The translations under genes were made by a program, and so were the position numbers. Positions 22,164-32,666 of a stretch of 64,000 nt of DNA are shown here, piece by piece. The notes under the pieces are model-generated. The model saw nothing but the letters and a program-made list of their open reading frames with translations, did no database searches and was not told the DNA's origin. Each line of letters begins with the position of its first letter. Position 1 is the first letter of the stretch. The stretch is from Amorphophallus konjac (lineage: Eukaryota; Streptophyta; Magnoliopsida; Alismatales; Araceae), in NCBI GenBank assembly GCA_022559845.1, contig CM040117.1:150602732-150666731 (forward strand). Reading direction: 5' to 3'.

Positions 22164-23344
22164 AACTTTAGAAGAAGCTATAGGTAAAGGAACTTGTACC
22201 CCACATTGCGTGGTTTTACACTCCCATTAACCTCACCATTCTCAATGAACCTAGCATTTCCAGTTTCAATAATTCTTAGACTATGGTTAAGACAATAAAA
22301 TAGTTACCCTTTAGACTTTTCTAGATAACTAATGAAGAAACCACTAGTTGTTCTTGAATCTAATTTCTTCTCATGTGGATTATAAATCATTTCTTCCGCT
22401 GGACAACCCCAGACATGTACATGCATTAAACTAGGTTTCCTACTAGTCCAAAGTTCAAAAGATGTCTTTGGAACTGCCTTACTAGGAACCCTATTTATTA
22501 ATACACGGCGGTCTTTAAAGCATACATCCACAATGATAAAGGTAAAGTCGACTTGCTTATCATGCTCCTAACCATATCCATTAAGGTACGATTCTACCTT
22601 TCTACTACACCATTTTGTTGTGGTGTACCTGGCATTGTATATTGAGCATATATGTCATATCTTTCAAGGAATCTAGCAAATAGATTAGGGTATTATCCAG
22701 TTTCATCATATTTTCCATAATATTCACCACCCCTATTAGATCTAATGATTTTCACCTTTCTATCTAATTACATTTCAACCTCATTAATAAATACCTCTAG
22801 AGCATTTATAGCTTAAGACTTTTCATGCAGCAAATAGACATAATTATAATGTGAAAAATCATCAATAAATGTGATAACATACTTTTCTCCACCAAAAGAT
22901 AAAACATCAAAAGGCCCACACATATCGGTGTGTATAATTTCAAGAAGTTGGTGTGCTTCTTGTGGCTTCTTTCTTTATATGTTTGTTTTGCTTTCCTTTA
23001 ATGCAATCCACACATACACCAAGATCACTAAAATCTAAATTTAGAAGGATTTCATTCTTTACCAATCTTCCCAACCTTTTTCTAGATATGTGACCCTGAC
23101 GTTTATGGCATAAGTAAGCTGATATTTCATTCATTAAACCATGTTTAGTACTAACATTATGATGTAGGGTCAAAAATGTTTCAGCAAAAAAGGAATCAAG
23201 CTTTAATTTGTACAAACTATCACAAAGGACACCAGATCTAAGGAAATGATTATGCTTAAATAAACTAAAACATCCATTACCAAACTTAAAAGAGTATCTA
23301 GAAGTATCAAGTTTCGAAAGTGATACGAGGTTACGGGAAATAGA
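22164..23344 (-). pseudogene. Copia pol: GAG-pre-integrase and integrase (element F)
   Basis: Minus strand, decayed. GAG_pre-integrase zinc motif at about 23000-23120 (HKRQGHISRKRL ... CVDCIKGKQ), then an integrase core with many stops (HTDMCGPF, GTPQQNGV near 22620) and the C-terminal block SFELWTSRKPSL, HVWGCPAE, NPHEKKLD, SGFFISYLEKS (22304-22531). The break at the H LTR falls in the linker before RT, so RT and RNase H are absent. Lineage is not SIRE; it looks closer to Tork/Angela-type copia, with low certainty. Confidence 0.8.
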
Positions 23345-23820
23345 TGTTGACATGTTTTTCCTTACTCCTTTTTGTATCCTTCCAACCCCTCTTACTATAT
23401 CAATATGATAAATGAATTGAATGCAAAGTAGAAGGGGATAGAGGGATGTGAGTGTCTGATCGCCACCAAGGTGCCAAGTCTAAAAAATACATCGTACCTT
23501 GGAAAAGAAGGAGAGCACTCGCCTAATGTTCAGCACAGGCAGGTGTGGACGGTCCTGGAGGATCCGCTCAGTGGAGTGGACAGTCACGCGATAGAACGCT
23601 CAAAGCGCCGAAATATGAAGCGGACGAAGGTAGATCTAGAAGTAGAACGGCTCGAGGACAGCCTCTTGAAGAACTGAACGGCTGGTGATAGATCGCCATG
23701 ATCTCCAAACGGACGGGATGAGGCCGTGCAGAAACGCCAGACTCTAAACTCGTGGGATCTGACCCTCCACCCCTTCTGGTCGGCCAGAGGAGCTGGGCCT
23801 CGTGCTAATATGCTGCTGAC

Positions 23821-23928
23821 CTGCAAAACACAATCAAGACCACAAAAGAAAGCCCAAATCAGAACTATGAAGTGCAGCAACTACAAAAGAACATTAAAAT
23901 GAACAAACTAACATGGACTGAGGGATAC
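23821..23928 (-). other. Candidate LTR intron (solo LTR 23345-25108)
   Basis: 108 nt on the minus strand from CAG|GTATCC to TTTTGCAG|GT, about 300 nt downstream of the TATA box. It is one of four equivalent intervals in related LTRs. Confidence 0.5.
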
Positions 23929-24218
23929 CTGGGAGGTTTTTAAACCCCTAGGGGTGTGAAAAACAATGGGAATGGGTGTGTGTAATGAAATGCGAGAGTG
24001 AAAATGTGGGAAAGAGTAGAGACAACGATGCATGCAATGAAGAAAAGTTATGGCGGGACTATCAAGCGACAACACCAAACGCAAATACTCCCTGAACCAG
24101 AGGCCTGAGCGGACGTAGAAGGCCTCCCTCCCTGACTGTAGGCCACTCTAGAATTCGACAGGGCTTCACCGTGACCTTAAAATCTCCCCCCCCCCCTTCA
24201 AAGCTTGGCCTGAGGGTC

Positions 24219-24226
24219 TATTTATA
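24219..24226 (-). promoter_or_regulatory. TATA box of solo LTR 23345-25108
   Basis: TATAAATA on the minus strand, in the shared context CTATAAATAG. Confidence 0.6.
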
Positions 24227-24419
24227 GAGCCTCAAAAAGTCAGCCCCGAAATTAGGGTTTCTATTGAAAATCATGTCGAGATATTAACATAAAATCCGTA
24301 GATAAATGGAATATCTTCCAACTAGTTCAAACGACACCCCTTTTGGTGGAGTATCCACGGAGAAATGGGTGGAACAACTTGAGGATAAAACCACGGATGG
24401 AGAGAGAAAAACCCTTAAA

Positions 24420-24900
24420 TCCTTCAGAGATCGGACCATTGCGCGGTCTTGCGATAGACCGCCCAGACCATTGAGTGGCCTATTAATAGACCGTCTAATG
24501 CTGTCGGTGGAAATTAAGTAAATAAGTAATATTATCCAAATATCCATCGAACTGACCGACCATTTCGCCGTTGGACTCTCATGGATTGGACGGTCTAATA
24601 CTAGACCACTCAATTCATGGGACGGTCCAACACAAACCGTGTATAACCTGTCGGTGATAAATCTAAAAAGATTAGATAAATCGATAATTATCTGGAAAAC
24701 CAACGACATGAGACTCTGGGAACTGGACGGCCATATTCATACCGTTCAATCATATTAGACGGCTACAAACGGACCGTGTAAAAACTTGTCGGTGGAAATT
24801 CATAAAATCACCTTAATATCCAATAAATATATAAACGGTTCAATTCCAACCGCTCAATGACTGAATGGCCAAGCGATAGACCGTGCAAAAGCTGGACGCT
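24420..24900 (-). repeat. Palindromic module array, GCGGTCTAT(N)AGACCGC type
   Basis: About ten modules pairing GGTCTA-type and GACCGT-type arms around 4-8 nt, for example GCGGTCTTGCGATAGACCGC at 24441-24460. They lie upstream of the TATA box. The same module type marks LTR A (30325-30490). Confidence 0.7.
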
Positions 24901-25108
24901 TGAAATTTGATAAAATATGATAAATCAAGCAAAATCAAGGCCCATTAAGCCCTGAATTGAAGCAGACCGAGTCAGGGAGGGAGGTACCCATAAAATAGGC
25001 CCAATAAGTTGCCTGGAAATAACCCAATGAGCAATGGACAACTCGAGACATCATCAAATGGTGGTAAGAGAAATGACTCAACTTATCGAGAAAAAACGGG
25101 TGTCAACA

Positions 25109-25782
25109 ATAGAAGGTACATAAAGAGTCTGAAACAGATCTAATGAATGTCTAGTGTCTAAGACTAAATGATAAGTTCCTATAGCTTTAACTAGAGCTTT
25201 GACTCTATTTCCCATGATGATAAACTTTTCATTCGGCCCTATGATTTGGATTGTAAGGAATCCATGCATTCTATTAGAAACATAAGTGGCACAGCCAGAA
25301 TCAATCCACCAAGTATTATAAGTAACTTTTGTCAAATTTGATTAGAAACATACAAAAGCACTAGATTTACCTTTCTTTTCAAACTATTCCTTATATTTAG
25401 AGCAATTCACATTAAAATGCCCTTGTTGATGGCAGAAATGGCACTTGTCATTCCTTTCTTCCTTCCTGTGGATTTGAGCAGAAGACGCATTAAACTTCAG
25501 TGGTCTCCTCGTGCCTTTTCCTTTCTTTCCTTTAACCTTCTTTCCAACTTCTTGATGTCTTACAAGATGAATGGAATGATTTCCTATATTCTTAAATCAT
25601 GTCTCATCCTGCACAAGCATACTGTGCAGTTCATTCACATTCCATTTATCCTTCATTATATTATAGTTCATTTGGAATAGACCATACTGAGGAGGCAAAA
25701 AGTTAAGAATGAATTGTACAAGAAAATTCTCATCCACACTCATCCCCAGTGACTTTAATCGTGCTGCAATGTTGGTCATTTT
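25109..25782 (-). pseudogene. Copia gag C-terminus, zinc knuckle and protease (element F)
   Basis: From 25779 leftward: a gag segment (MTNIAARLKSLGMSVDENFL, FLPPQYGLFQ, WNVNELHSMLVQDE), a CCHC knuckle CHFCHQQGHFNVNC (about 25415-25460), and the copia protease with WWIDSGCATYVSN (active-site D-S-G) ending LYVPSI at the solo LTR. Gag lacks its N-terminus because element E was inserted at 25783. Stops occur between knuckle and protease. Confidence 0.82.
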
Positions 25783-26359
25783 TGTTGAATTCCATAATTG
25801 ATTTTATCAATAAGGTTTTGATGATAACAAAACCATGTGTGTTAATGTGTGTGGATGTAGTTTTCCTTCTCCTGTGTAGATGACCTTGAATGCCTTAGAG
25901 TCGTTTGAATTCAAAGGAGAGACTTACATTAAAGAATCACAGGTGCTTATTTTACTTGAATTCTTTTCCTTTTATAGGTGCAAGAATTTCCTTACATCAA
26001 GTGTTATATGAATGCTTGTTCTTTTGATGACTGTGAACATGGAACATTGATGTCGATCTTCCCTTATGATTTGGGTAATCAAAATTTTCATCTCTGCAAT
26101 CTTTGGTGATATATATAGATTTGTCACATAATAATAAGGTTCTTGGCACCATCTTAGACTTACCGAAAGCACTGACCAACTCACATGTCTATCTGTCTAG
26201 TTCATATGCCATCAAGAAGGATTCACCAAGTCAAATGGAGAAACAAGTGTGGTAAGTGGATAATTTTTAAACTAATAAAATATCTAACTTCAATTCAATC
26301 TTATTTTTCTAAGAAATTGGTTAGAAGTGGCAAGAGGAAGATTTTGAAGCTAAGCAATA

Positions 26360-26610
26360 GGTCGACACTTGGATATAAAGGGGTCGACACCTTGATGGAG
26401 GTGGTTTGTTTGCAGAACCCATTCACACGAGTAGACACCCCCCTTCACAGGGGTCGACACCTGTACACATGTGGTTCTATTTGCAGAACCCAAGTGAACA
26501 GGGGTCAACATGCACCTTCCCAGGGGTCGACACCTGTCCACAAAAGGTGCTAGTTCAAGAACTAAAGCTAAACAGGTGTTGACACCCCCTGGCAAAGGGT
26601 CAAAACCTTC
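26360..26610 (+). repeat. Motif array, core GGGGTCGACACC
   Basis: Seven or eight copies of GGGTCGACACCT or variants (GTAGACACC, GGTCAACATG, GTTGACACC) in 250 bp, interleaved with a repeated GCAGAACCCA phrase. It corresponds in place and type to the array at 14670-14990. Confidence 0.75.
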
Positions 26611-27104
26611 TGCCTTGTTTGCCAATTATGAGCCGTATCGCTTCTCCATGGATCATTGGGTCATTTGGGCTATGCTTAGGCGCCTAATTTTAATCTAACT
26701 ACCCATTTCAATGTGTTTATGTACCTAAATCATGTGATTAGGTTGTTTACATCGTTTTGCCATTTTGTTGTCTTCTCAGATGGTTTAAACGCATATGTTT
26801 TGTTCTGTCTCATGCACATTTGTGCGACCCAAAATCATCATTCCTTTTGGTTCGCACAACCAAAAAGTTTTTCCATTGGTCTCCAGGAAGATGAAAAATA
26901 TATATAAAATAATATATATATATAAATATAAAATAATATATATATAAATATAATAATATAATAATTAATATAATAATTAATAAAACAATAAAAAATAACA
27001 TAACAAATACAAATAAGTGTGGGGCCCAAGTCCCAAGATATTAGGCCCAATCATTAGAGAGAAAAGACCCCTCTCGTACAATGTATCTTAGGAATATTTA
27101 AAGG

Positions 27105-27105
<1 letters not shown>

Positions 27106-27194
<89 letters not shown>
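27106..27194. repeat. (AT)n(GT)n compound microsatellite
   Basis: Uninterrupted AT dinucleotides (27106-27144) run directly into GT dinucleotides (27145-27194). Confidence 0.97.
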
Positions 27195-27195
<1 letters not shown>

Positions 27196-28011
27196 TAGTG
27201 ATTAGGGCAACCAGAACAAGAGAAAAAGGGAGAGGATAGTGTCCACAATGCGGCCACGAAAGCAAGAAGCAAAAATGTCATCGATTTCGCCTTCCTTCAG
27301 CTCTATAGGCTCAAGGGAACTCGATGATGCGGGACAGAGGTACGGGGTCTCCTTCTTTTCTGTCCAGATCGCGCTATATGTCCCTGGCGCCTTCTCAAGA
27401 TCGCGCCATATCATCCCAGCGCGCTCTCAGGCAGAAGCCCAGAATGACGGATCTTTGATTCGGCGACTCGTGGATGACTTTGGAGGGGGGGTTCAAGCAC
27501 AAGGGGAAGCACACAGGACGGTGGGGAAACAAACTAAGGACCCAAAACAGAGATTAAACTTAACATAATACTAAGATAACTTGGTGAAGGTGGATGCGGG
27601 GGTGGGCGACGAGGGAGAAAGGTGGTGTGGCAGAGCGAGCTAGGACCGTGAGGGAGCTTGATCGGGGCCTCTCACCCGGACCCATCGCAGGAACGGTGCA
27701 ACCGAGATCCATCTAGGCCTTGGCAGCATCTTTGGCAGTGGTGGAGGGCGGCGAACGTCGGTGGAAGAAGAACGGAGATCCAAATGGGGTCTCACACCCG
27801 ACCCCATCTTAGAGCCGATGCATCCGGAGCTTCGATCATCCTCCATTGAAGGGGAGAAGAAAGGGGATCAGGGAAAGAGGATCGAGCATCGCACCCGGAG
27901 AGGGGAGGAGGATGAAGGAGGTTTCCAAAGATTGGGGAAGATAGCCATGGCTACACTCAATCAAACTTTCATAGAATCATTGATTATTTTTTTGATCGAA
28001 CGAGATAGGGT

Positions 28012-28020
28012 ACATATATA
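28012..28020 (-). promoter_or_regulatory. TATA-like sequence in miniature element LTR1
   Basis: TATATATGTA on the minus strand in a CCCCTATATATGTACCC context; repeated in LTR2 near 29019-29027. Confidence 0.4.
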
Positions 28021-28318
28021 GGGGAAGGGGAAGATAAAACGACGCTAACACATTGATTACAACCATGGAAAACAATGAACATCGAAGACTTTGGAGTTCC
28101 GGGTGCCGGGAAGTTGGACCGTCAGCAGCTGCGTCTCTGTCTGAGATTGCGCTAGTCAAACAGGGCGCCTTCTTCAGGTCGCGCTCGCCCGATCAGGTGC
28201 TTTCATCTTTGGGTCTGGCAGCCTTTTCGATTCCCATCAAACCCCTCCACTTGGGAAGGTTCGTCCAAGAACCTCGTAGCTCAGGATCCCGATCTGATGG
28301 AACAGCCCAGTTCCCTAA

Positions 28319-28330
28319 GCTTTGATACCA
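28319..28330 (-). promoter_or_regulatory. Primer-binding site of miniature element
   Basis: TGGTATCAAAGC on the minus strand, two bases from the LTR2 edge (28333). It resembles the E primer site (TTGGTATCAAAG), compatible with initiator Met-tRNA with one change. It fixes the element orientation as minus. Confidence 0.75.
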
Positions 28331-29551
28331 TTTGATGCGGGACAGAGGTACAGGGTCTCCTTCTTTTCTGTCCAGATCGCGCTATATGTCCCTGGCGCCT
28401 TCTCAAGATCGCGCCATATCGTCCCAGCACGTTCTCAGGCAGAAGCCCAGAATGACGGATCTTTGATTCGGTGACTCGTGGATGACTTTGGAGGTGGGGT
28501 TCAAGCACAAGGGGAAGCACACAGGACGGTGGGGAAACGAACTAAGGACCCAGAACAGAGATTAAACTTAACATAATACTAAGATAACTTGGTGAAGGTG
28601 GATGCGGGGGTGGGCGACGAGGGAGAAAGTGGTGTGGCAGAGCGAGCTAGGACCGTGAGGAAGCTTGATCGGGGCCTCTCGCTCGGACCCATCGCAGGAA
28701 CTGTGCAACCGAGCTCCATCTAGGCCTTGGCAGCATCTTGGCGGTGGTGGAGGGTGGCGAACGTCGGTGGAAGAAGAACGGAGATCCGAATGGGGCCTCA
28801 CACCTGACCCCGTCTTAGAGCCGATGCATCCGGAGCTTCGATCATCCTCCATTGAAGGGGAGAAGAAAGGGGATCAGGGAAAGAGGATCGGGCATCGCAT
28901 CCGGAGAGGGGAGGAGGATGAAGGAGGTTTCTAAAGATTGGGGAAGATAGCCATGGCTACACTCAATCAAACTTTCAAAGATTCATTGCTTGTTTTTTTG
29001 ATCAAACGAGATAGGGTACATATATAGGGGAAGAGGAAGATAAAACGACGCTAACACATTGATTACAACCATGGAAAACAACGAACATCGAAGACTTTGG
29101 AGTTTCGGGCACCGGGAAGTTGGACCGTCAGTAGCTACGTCTCTGTCTGAGATCGCGCTAGTCAAACATGGCGCCTTATTCAGGTCACGCTCGCCCGATC
29201 AGGCACGTTCATCTTTGGGTCTGGCAGCCTTTTCGATTCCCATCACTCGATCAAAGCCTTCTCAACCCCCAAGGATCATCATCCGGCCTATCTCCATCCG
29301 AGTAAAGAAATCTGCAGGAATGATTGCCACACTCAACTAAGTCTCACAGGGGGAGAAACACTTTTACTGAGCTTAGTTTCATCCATCTATTTTTTTTGTT
29401 ATCATGTCTTTGTCTGGGAATTCTGTGTGTGATTGTCGATCTGAAGTGTATATGAGAGTGGATAGTGCTTGAAGCGCATTGGTGCGTGTGTGTGTGTCTG
29501 CTGCCTCAGCAGCATGTGTGTGCGCTAATCTACTTCTTAGTGGATTAATAA

Positions 29552-29611
29552 TCCTCATTGGATGACGGGTGGATGTAGGGGGCACTGTTGTGCATCTAAA
29601 CCACCTAAAAA
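29552..29611 (+). other. Conserved LTR hairpin/box RNA element (copy 3, decayed stem)
   Basis: GGGTGGATGTAGG, inner stem GCAC-TGTT-GTGC, then AAACCACCTAAAAA. The first stem is weak here (CCTCAT..ATGACGG). The rest follows the common plan. Confidence 0.65.
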
Positions 29612-30016
29612 TCTCTGTCTCCCTTGGATTGTTTAATGCTTGATTCGTGCATCTCAAAGTGCAATCAGGTGTGTTTTACATGAGAGTTGAGTGAACCAGC
29701 TTATCCTGGCATATATCCTTGAATTTCTAAATTCGACTATTACGTGAGAGTTCTTCTCTTCTCTGTGAGATGAGTGAGTTTGTTGTTAGCACATATCATG
29801 CTTAATGTTTTGTTGAGCTATTTTTTTTTTATCCAATTCATCAACTCAAGTTGGCCATCATAGCAAGATCTTGTTGAGGTGATTGATTTTGATCATATTC
29901 ATTTCTATTAAACTGAATAAATTTCATTTGATCATATAGTAATTTTTAATCAAGAAAATTTTTCTAAGGCAACCAATTCACCCCCCTCTTGATTGCCATT
30001 TGCTCGAGACAACAAT

Positions 30017-30027
30017 TGGTATCAAAG
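30017..30027 (+). promoter_or_regulatory. Primer-binding site of element E
   Basis: TGGTATCAAAG immediately behind the LTR terminus ACAACA. Only about 30 nt of E leader follows before gypsy A starts at 30059. Confidence 0.8.
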
Positions 30028-30324
30028 ACTGGTCTCTGTTCTGTACGGACTTCACAGTTGTTGACACCCATTTTATGACCAATGAGTTGGGTCATCTCCT
30101 TATTTATTCTTATGCTGTCCCTGGTTATTCACCAGCTATTGGGCCATTTTTGGTCATTTTTTAAGCTTAATTTCATGGGTCATTCTCCCTGGTTGGGCCT
30201 AGCTCCATTGATTTCTCTTGATTTTCAGCTTATTGGGCCTAGATAAGGGCTAATGAGGATTTAGTTGTAGATTATTTTGAAGATTTATTGATCTTTATCT
30301 CTTTTGCCACGTCCTCTAGCCTAG

Positions 30325-30490
30325 CAGTCTATCGAATGGTCGTTTGGTTGGCGTTGGCGGTCTATCGCTAGACCGCTAGCAGGCAGAGTATCATGTTCGG
30401 TCTCTTTGATCTTATCTCTTTCTGGACGCCTTTGACTAGCGGTCTATCACTTGACCGTTTTCATGTCCTTGCGGTCTATCGTAAGACCGT
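30325..30490 (+). repeat. Palindromic module array of LTR A, U3 group
   Basis: Four to five modules of about 22 bp, GCGGTCTATCNNNNGACCGTTT. The clearest is GCGGTCTA-TCGC-TAGACCGC at 30357-30376, an 8-bp perfect stem. More modules appear after the TATA box (31205-31310) and after the primer site (31868-31960). Confidence 0.75.
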
Positions 30491-30705
30491 TTGTGTAGAC
30501 AGAGAGTCATGCTTGTCTGTTCTTCCTCTGCTTCACCGTGGACGAACTAGAGTCCTTGTTTTGATGATTTCTCCTTGAAATCTGATCCTCAGAACCTTTT
30601 GTTTGTTTCTATGGACTCTTGGGAGTGTTATCTTCAAAATTTGTCTAAGTCTATCATTGTTTCTGTGTCATTATCCCTCCAACTCGAACCTAGGGTTTGA
30701 GGACC

Positions 30706-30713
30706 TATAAATA
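30706..30713 (+). promoter_or_regulatory. TATA box of LTR A
   Basis: TATAAATA in the context GAGGACCTATAAATAGGACCC, equivalent to TATAAAAA at 34590-34597 in LTR B. Confidence 0.65.
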
Positions 30714-31017
30714 GGACCCTTGACTTCATGGCTTGAGGAGGAGATTTCTGGAGCTTGCCATGAAGTGTTGCTGCATTCTGGAGCTAGTACCAACCAGGGA
30801 GAAGCTACTTCCACGTCCATAAGGCTTCTAGTCCAGGGAGTATTGAGTTCTAATAGTTGGTTTTGAGTCTACTCTCCTTAGTTTTGGACTTCCCTCTTGC
30901 ATCATCATAGCATCTTCCCTCTTCGTCTTTCCACGTTCTTTGCATTCCATTCACGTTTTTCAAACATCTTCCTATCTTTTCCACGCCCCACAGGGGTTAA
31001 AAAACCACCACCCCCAG

Positions 31018-31124
31018 GTATTCACCCTTCCTTTTATGCATATTAGCTTAATTGCATTATAGATACTACATTAGTCCCAAGGGCTTATTGGGTCATTTTT
31101 CTTTGTGTCTACACTCTTTTACAG
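31018..31124 (+). other. Candidate LTR intron (A)
   Basis: 107 nt from CAG|GTATTC to TTTTACAG|GT, 312 nt downstream of the TATA box. It is U-rich before the acceptor. The equivalent in LTR B is 108 nt at 34903-35010. Confidence 0.55.
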
Positions 31125-31728
31125 GTTTACAGGACTCATTACACGAGGCCCAACTCTTCTGGCCGGCCAGGAGGGGTGGAGATTCAAGTTCCACTTCATT
31201 GTTTTGGGTGCTCTGGCGGTCATTCATCGGACCGTTTACAGAATTCAGGCGGTCTATCTTAGGACTGTTTGATGTTTCTGGCGGTTGCCTGTTAGACCGT
31301 TTGCCACTGTAGTATCTGGGTTTTCTCTCTCTCGTGGCGGGTGGTTTCACTCAGCTCTTTCCAAGGTACATATTGTAGTTTTGCTATTTTATTTACTTTG
31401 GTGGCGATCACATCAGTCTTTACTTTGGGCATTGTTCATTCTCTTGCTTGTTTGTCTTCTTTTATTTTGGTAGCTCTACACCCCCGATGTGTGCTTTCTT
31501 TCATCTCTTTGCTCCACGCCCACGGCGTGTATTGTTAGTTCTCCTTTTATATTTCTTGCTATATTTGAGATGACATGCCCCCATGCTTCACTTTCATGTT
31601 GATTGCTTGAGTTAGTGCACCACTTGCTCACATACTCACTATTATACACATTCATCCACATCTTCATCATCATCATACACTCACACACAAAGAGAAGAAG
31701 GAAAGAAACATCAACAACCCTTATTTTT

Positions 31729-31746
31729 TGGCGATCACGGTGGGAC
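31729..31746 (+). promoter_or_regulatory. Primer-binding site of element A
   Basis: TGGCGATCACGGTGGGAC, 12 nt behind the LTR terminus, identical at 35614 in element B. The matching tRNA cannot be named with certainty; Tat/Ogre elements often use tRNA-Arg. Its first ten bases recur inside the LTR at 31402-31411. Confidence 0.75.
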
Positions 31747-32666
31747 ATCTAGTGCCAATTGTGCTGAGCCTCTATTTGACCTGCTTCTGTTCATTCATCC
31801 CAGTTGCCCTTGTGTTTTCCTCGGATTTTCCATTTTATCTCCTGTTATTTTTCTGCTCTCCGGTATCCCTAGCGGTCTACAGTCCGACTGTTTCTGGCTT
31901 AAAAGCGGTCTAGAAATAGACCGTCGTATCTCTGTGGCGGTCTCATCTTAGATCGTTTCTCCAGTTACAGATATGCATCCCGAGGTTGTTGTTATTTCCA
32001 TAGTTTTTGACTGTGTTGTTATTTTTGGGTGCTATCAGGTCTCCTCCTGTTGTTGTGGCATATATCTATATTATTGTTTGCATAATTGGTTGCTAGTTTT
32101 TAGGCTAGAAATTGCATGCACCCCGGTGCACATAGGAACATTCATATTCATATCATAGTTGCATTTCCTACCTTGGTGTGTGAGCCTCTCGCCTCCATAT
32201 TCATTGGGGTCGACTAGGTGATCGCATCAGGGACCTCCGTAAGTCTCCGCGAGCCGTGGATTCCCTCACGGACGCTGGGCCGGTTGTACCATTGCCCACC
32301 CCATGTCTAGGTTGCATAAGTGAGGGAGAGTTTACACTTAGAGTTAACCAAGTCCCCACATCCTTTCCTATTAGGAACCTATTGTTGGAGAGCACATTTT
32401 AATTAAAATCACTAAGGTTCTAAAGGACAAACAAGTAAAAGATTGGTGCATCATTAAAACTTGGTTGACTTTGAGTGCCTCTCATCCCTTTCTTGTTTTC
32501 ATAAATATTGAAATTAGTTTGGTCTAGTCACTCATTTGTGGTTGTTTTTGTTGTTTGCATTTTCAAGGTGTTACATTGCATGTGGAGTTGTTTTCGTTCC
32601 TTAGAGTCATCTCCTAGGGACAATTCCTCTTTCACGTCTTATTCCAATCCCTTGTTCGAGTCAAAC
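31747..32666 (+). other. Untranslated leader of element A with modules and conserved hairpins
   Basis: No coding sequence recognised. It holds three further GCGGTCTA/GACCGT modules (31868-31960), TGCACC-CC-GGTGCA (32117-32130, also in element B at 38970-38983) and CCGTG...CACGG around GATTCCC (near 32251, also near 39110). Both hairpins are in the same order and surroundings in A and B. Such leaders often carry packaging or dimerisation signals; that role is inferred. Confidence 0.55.

Larger units (their letters stand above)
23345..25108 (-). mobile_element. Tat-type gypsy solo LTR, TSD ATAGA
   Basis: Plus strand starts TGTTGACATG and ends CGGGTGTCAACA; flanks ATAGA at 23340-23344 and 25109-25113. 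Removing it restores continuity between the copia protease segment and the pre-integrase segment of F, confirming the boundaries. In minus orientation: GGTCTA/GACCGT module array (24420-24900), TATA (24219-24226), candidate intron (23821-23928), GGCCCAGCTCC..GGCCGACC block and TGGCGATCA (23458-23466). An 11-C run lies at 24186-24196. No gene. Confidence 0.9.
27325..29245 (-). mobile_element. Complete miniature LTR element, 93-bp interior, TSD CTCGA
   Basis: LTR1 27325-28239 (915 bp) and LTR2 28333-29245 (913 bp) start TGATGCGGGAC and end CGATTCCCATCA. Flanks are CTCGA at 27320-27324 and 29246-29250. The interior (28240-28332) holds only a primer site (28319-28330, minus TGGTATCAAAGC, two bases from LTR2) and, at the other end, a purine-rich AAGTGGAGGGGTT next to LTR1. 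There is no coding capacity, so it must be mobilised in trans. It resembles TRIM elements in plan, but its LTRs are several times longer than the usual TRIM LTR. Short LTR frames (e.g. 27640-27846) are shared by both LTRs and look non-coding. Confidence 0.93.
25783..30014 (+). mobile_element. 5' LTR of SIRE-like element E (hosts a miniature element)
   Basis: Starts TGTTGAATTCC; ends CTCGAGACAACA, followed after one base by the primer site TTGGTATCAAAG. Without the 1.9-kb miniature element and its duplicated target it is about 2.3 kb. It shares with the solo LTR at 13784 the opening GGTTTTGATGATAACA..ACC, a GTCGAC motif array (26360-26600), the hairpin/box (29552-29611) and AATTCACCCCCCTCTTG (29981). 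An AT-rich stretch (26890-27000) and an (AT)n(GT)n run precede the inserted element. The rest of E beyond 30058 is displaced by gypsy A. Confidence 0.8.
30059..31716 (+). mobile_element. 5' LTR of Tat-type gypsy element A
   Basis: TGTTGACACCC ... CATCAACA, 1658 bp, with matching inverted ends TGTTGA/TCAACA. Order: palindromic modules (30325-30490), TATA (30706-30713), candidate intron (31018-31124), CACGAGGCCCAACTCTTCTGG block, second module group (31205-31310), TGGCGATCAC (31402-31411), CACGCCCACGGCGTG. The primer site follows after 12 nt. The 3' LTR is outside the window. Confidence 0.87.

Noticed and set aside
27640..27846. Short frames in the miniature element as a possible gene
   Set aside because: They lie wholly inside both LTRs, lack any domain and differ by frameshift between the two copies.
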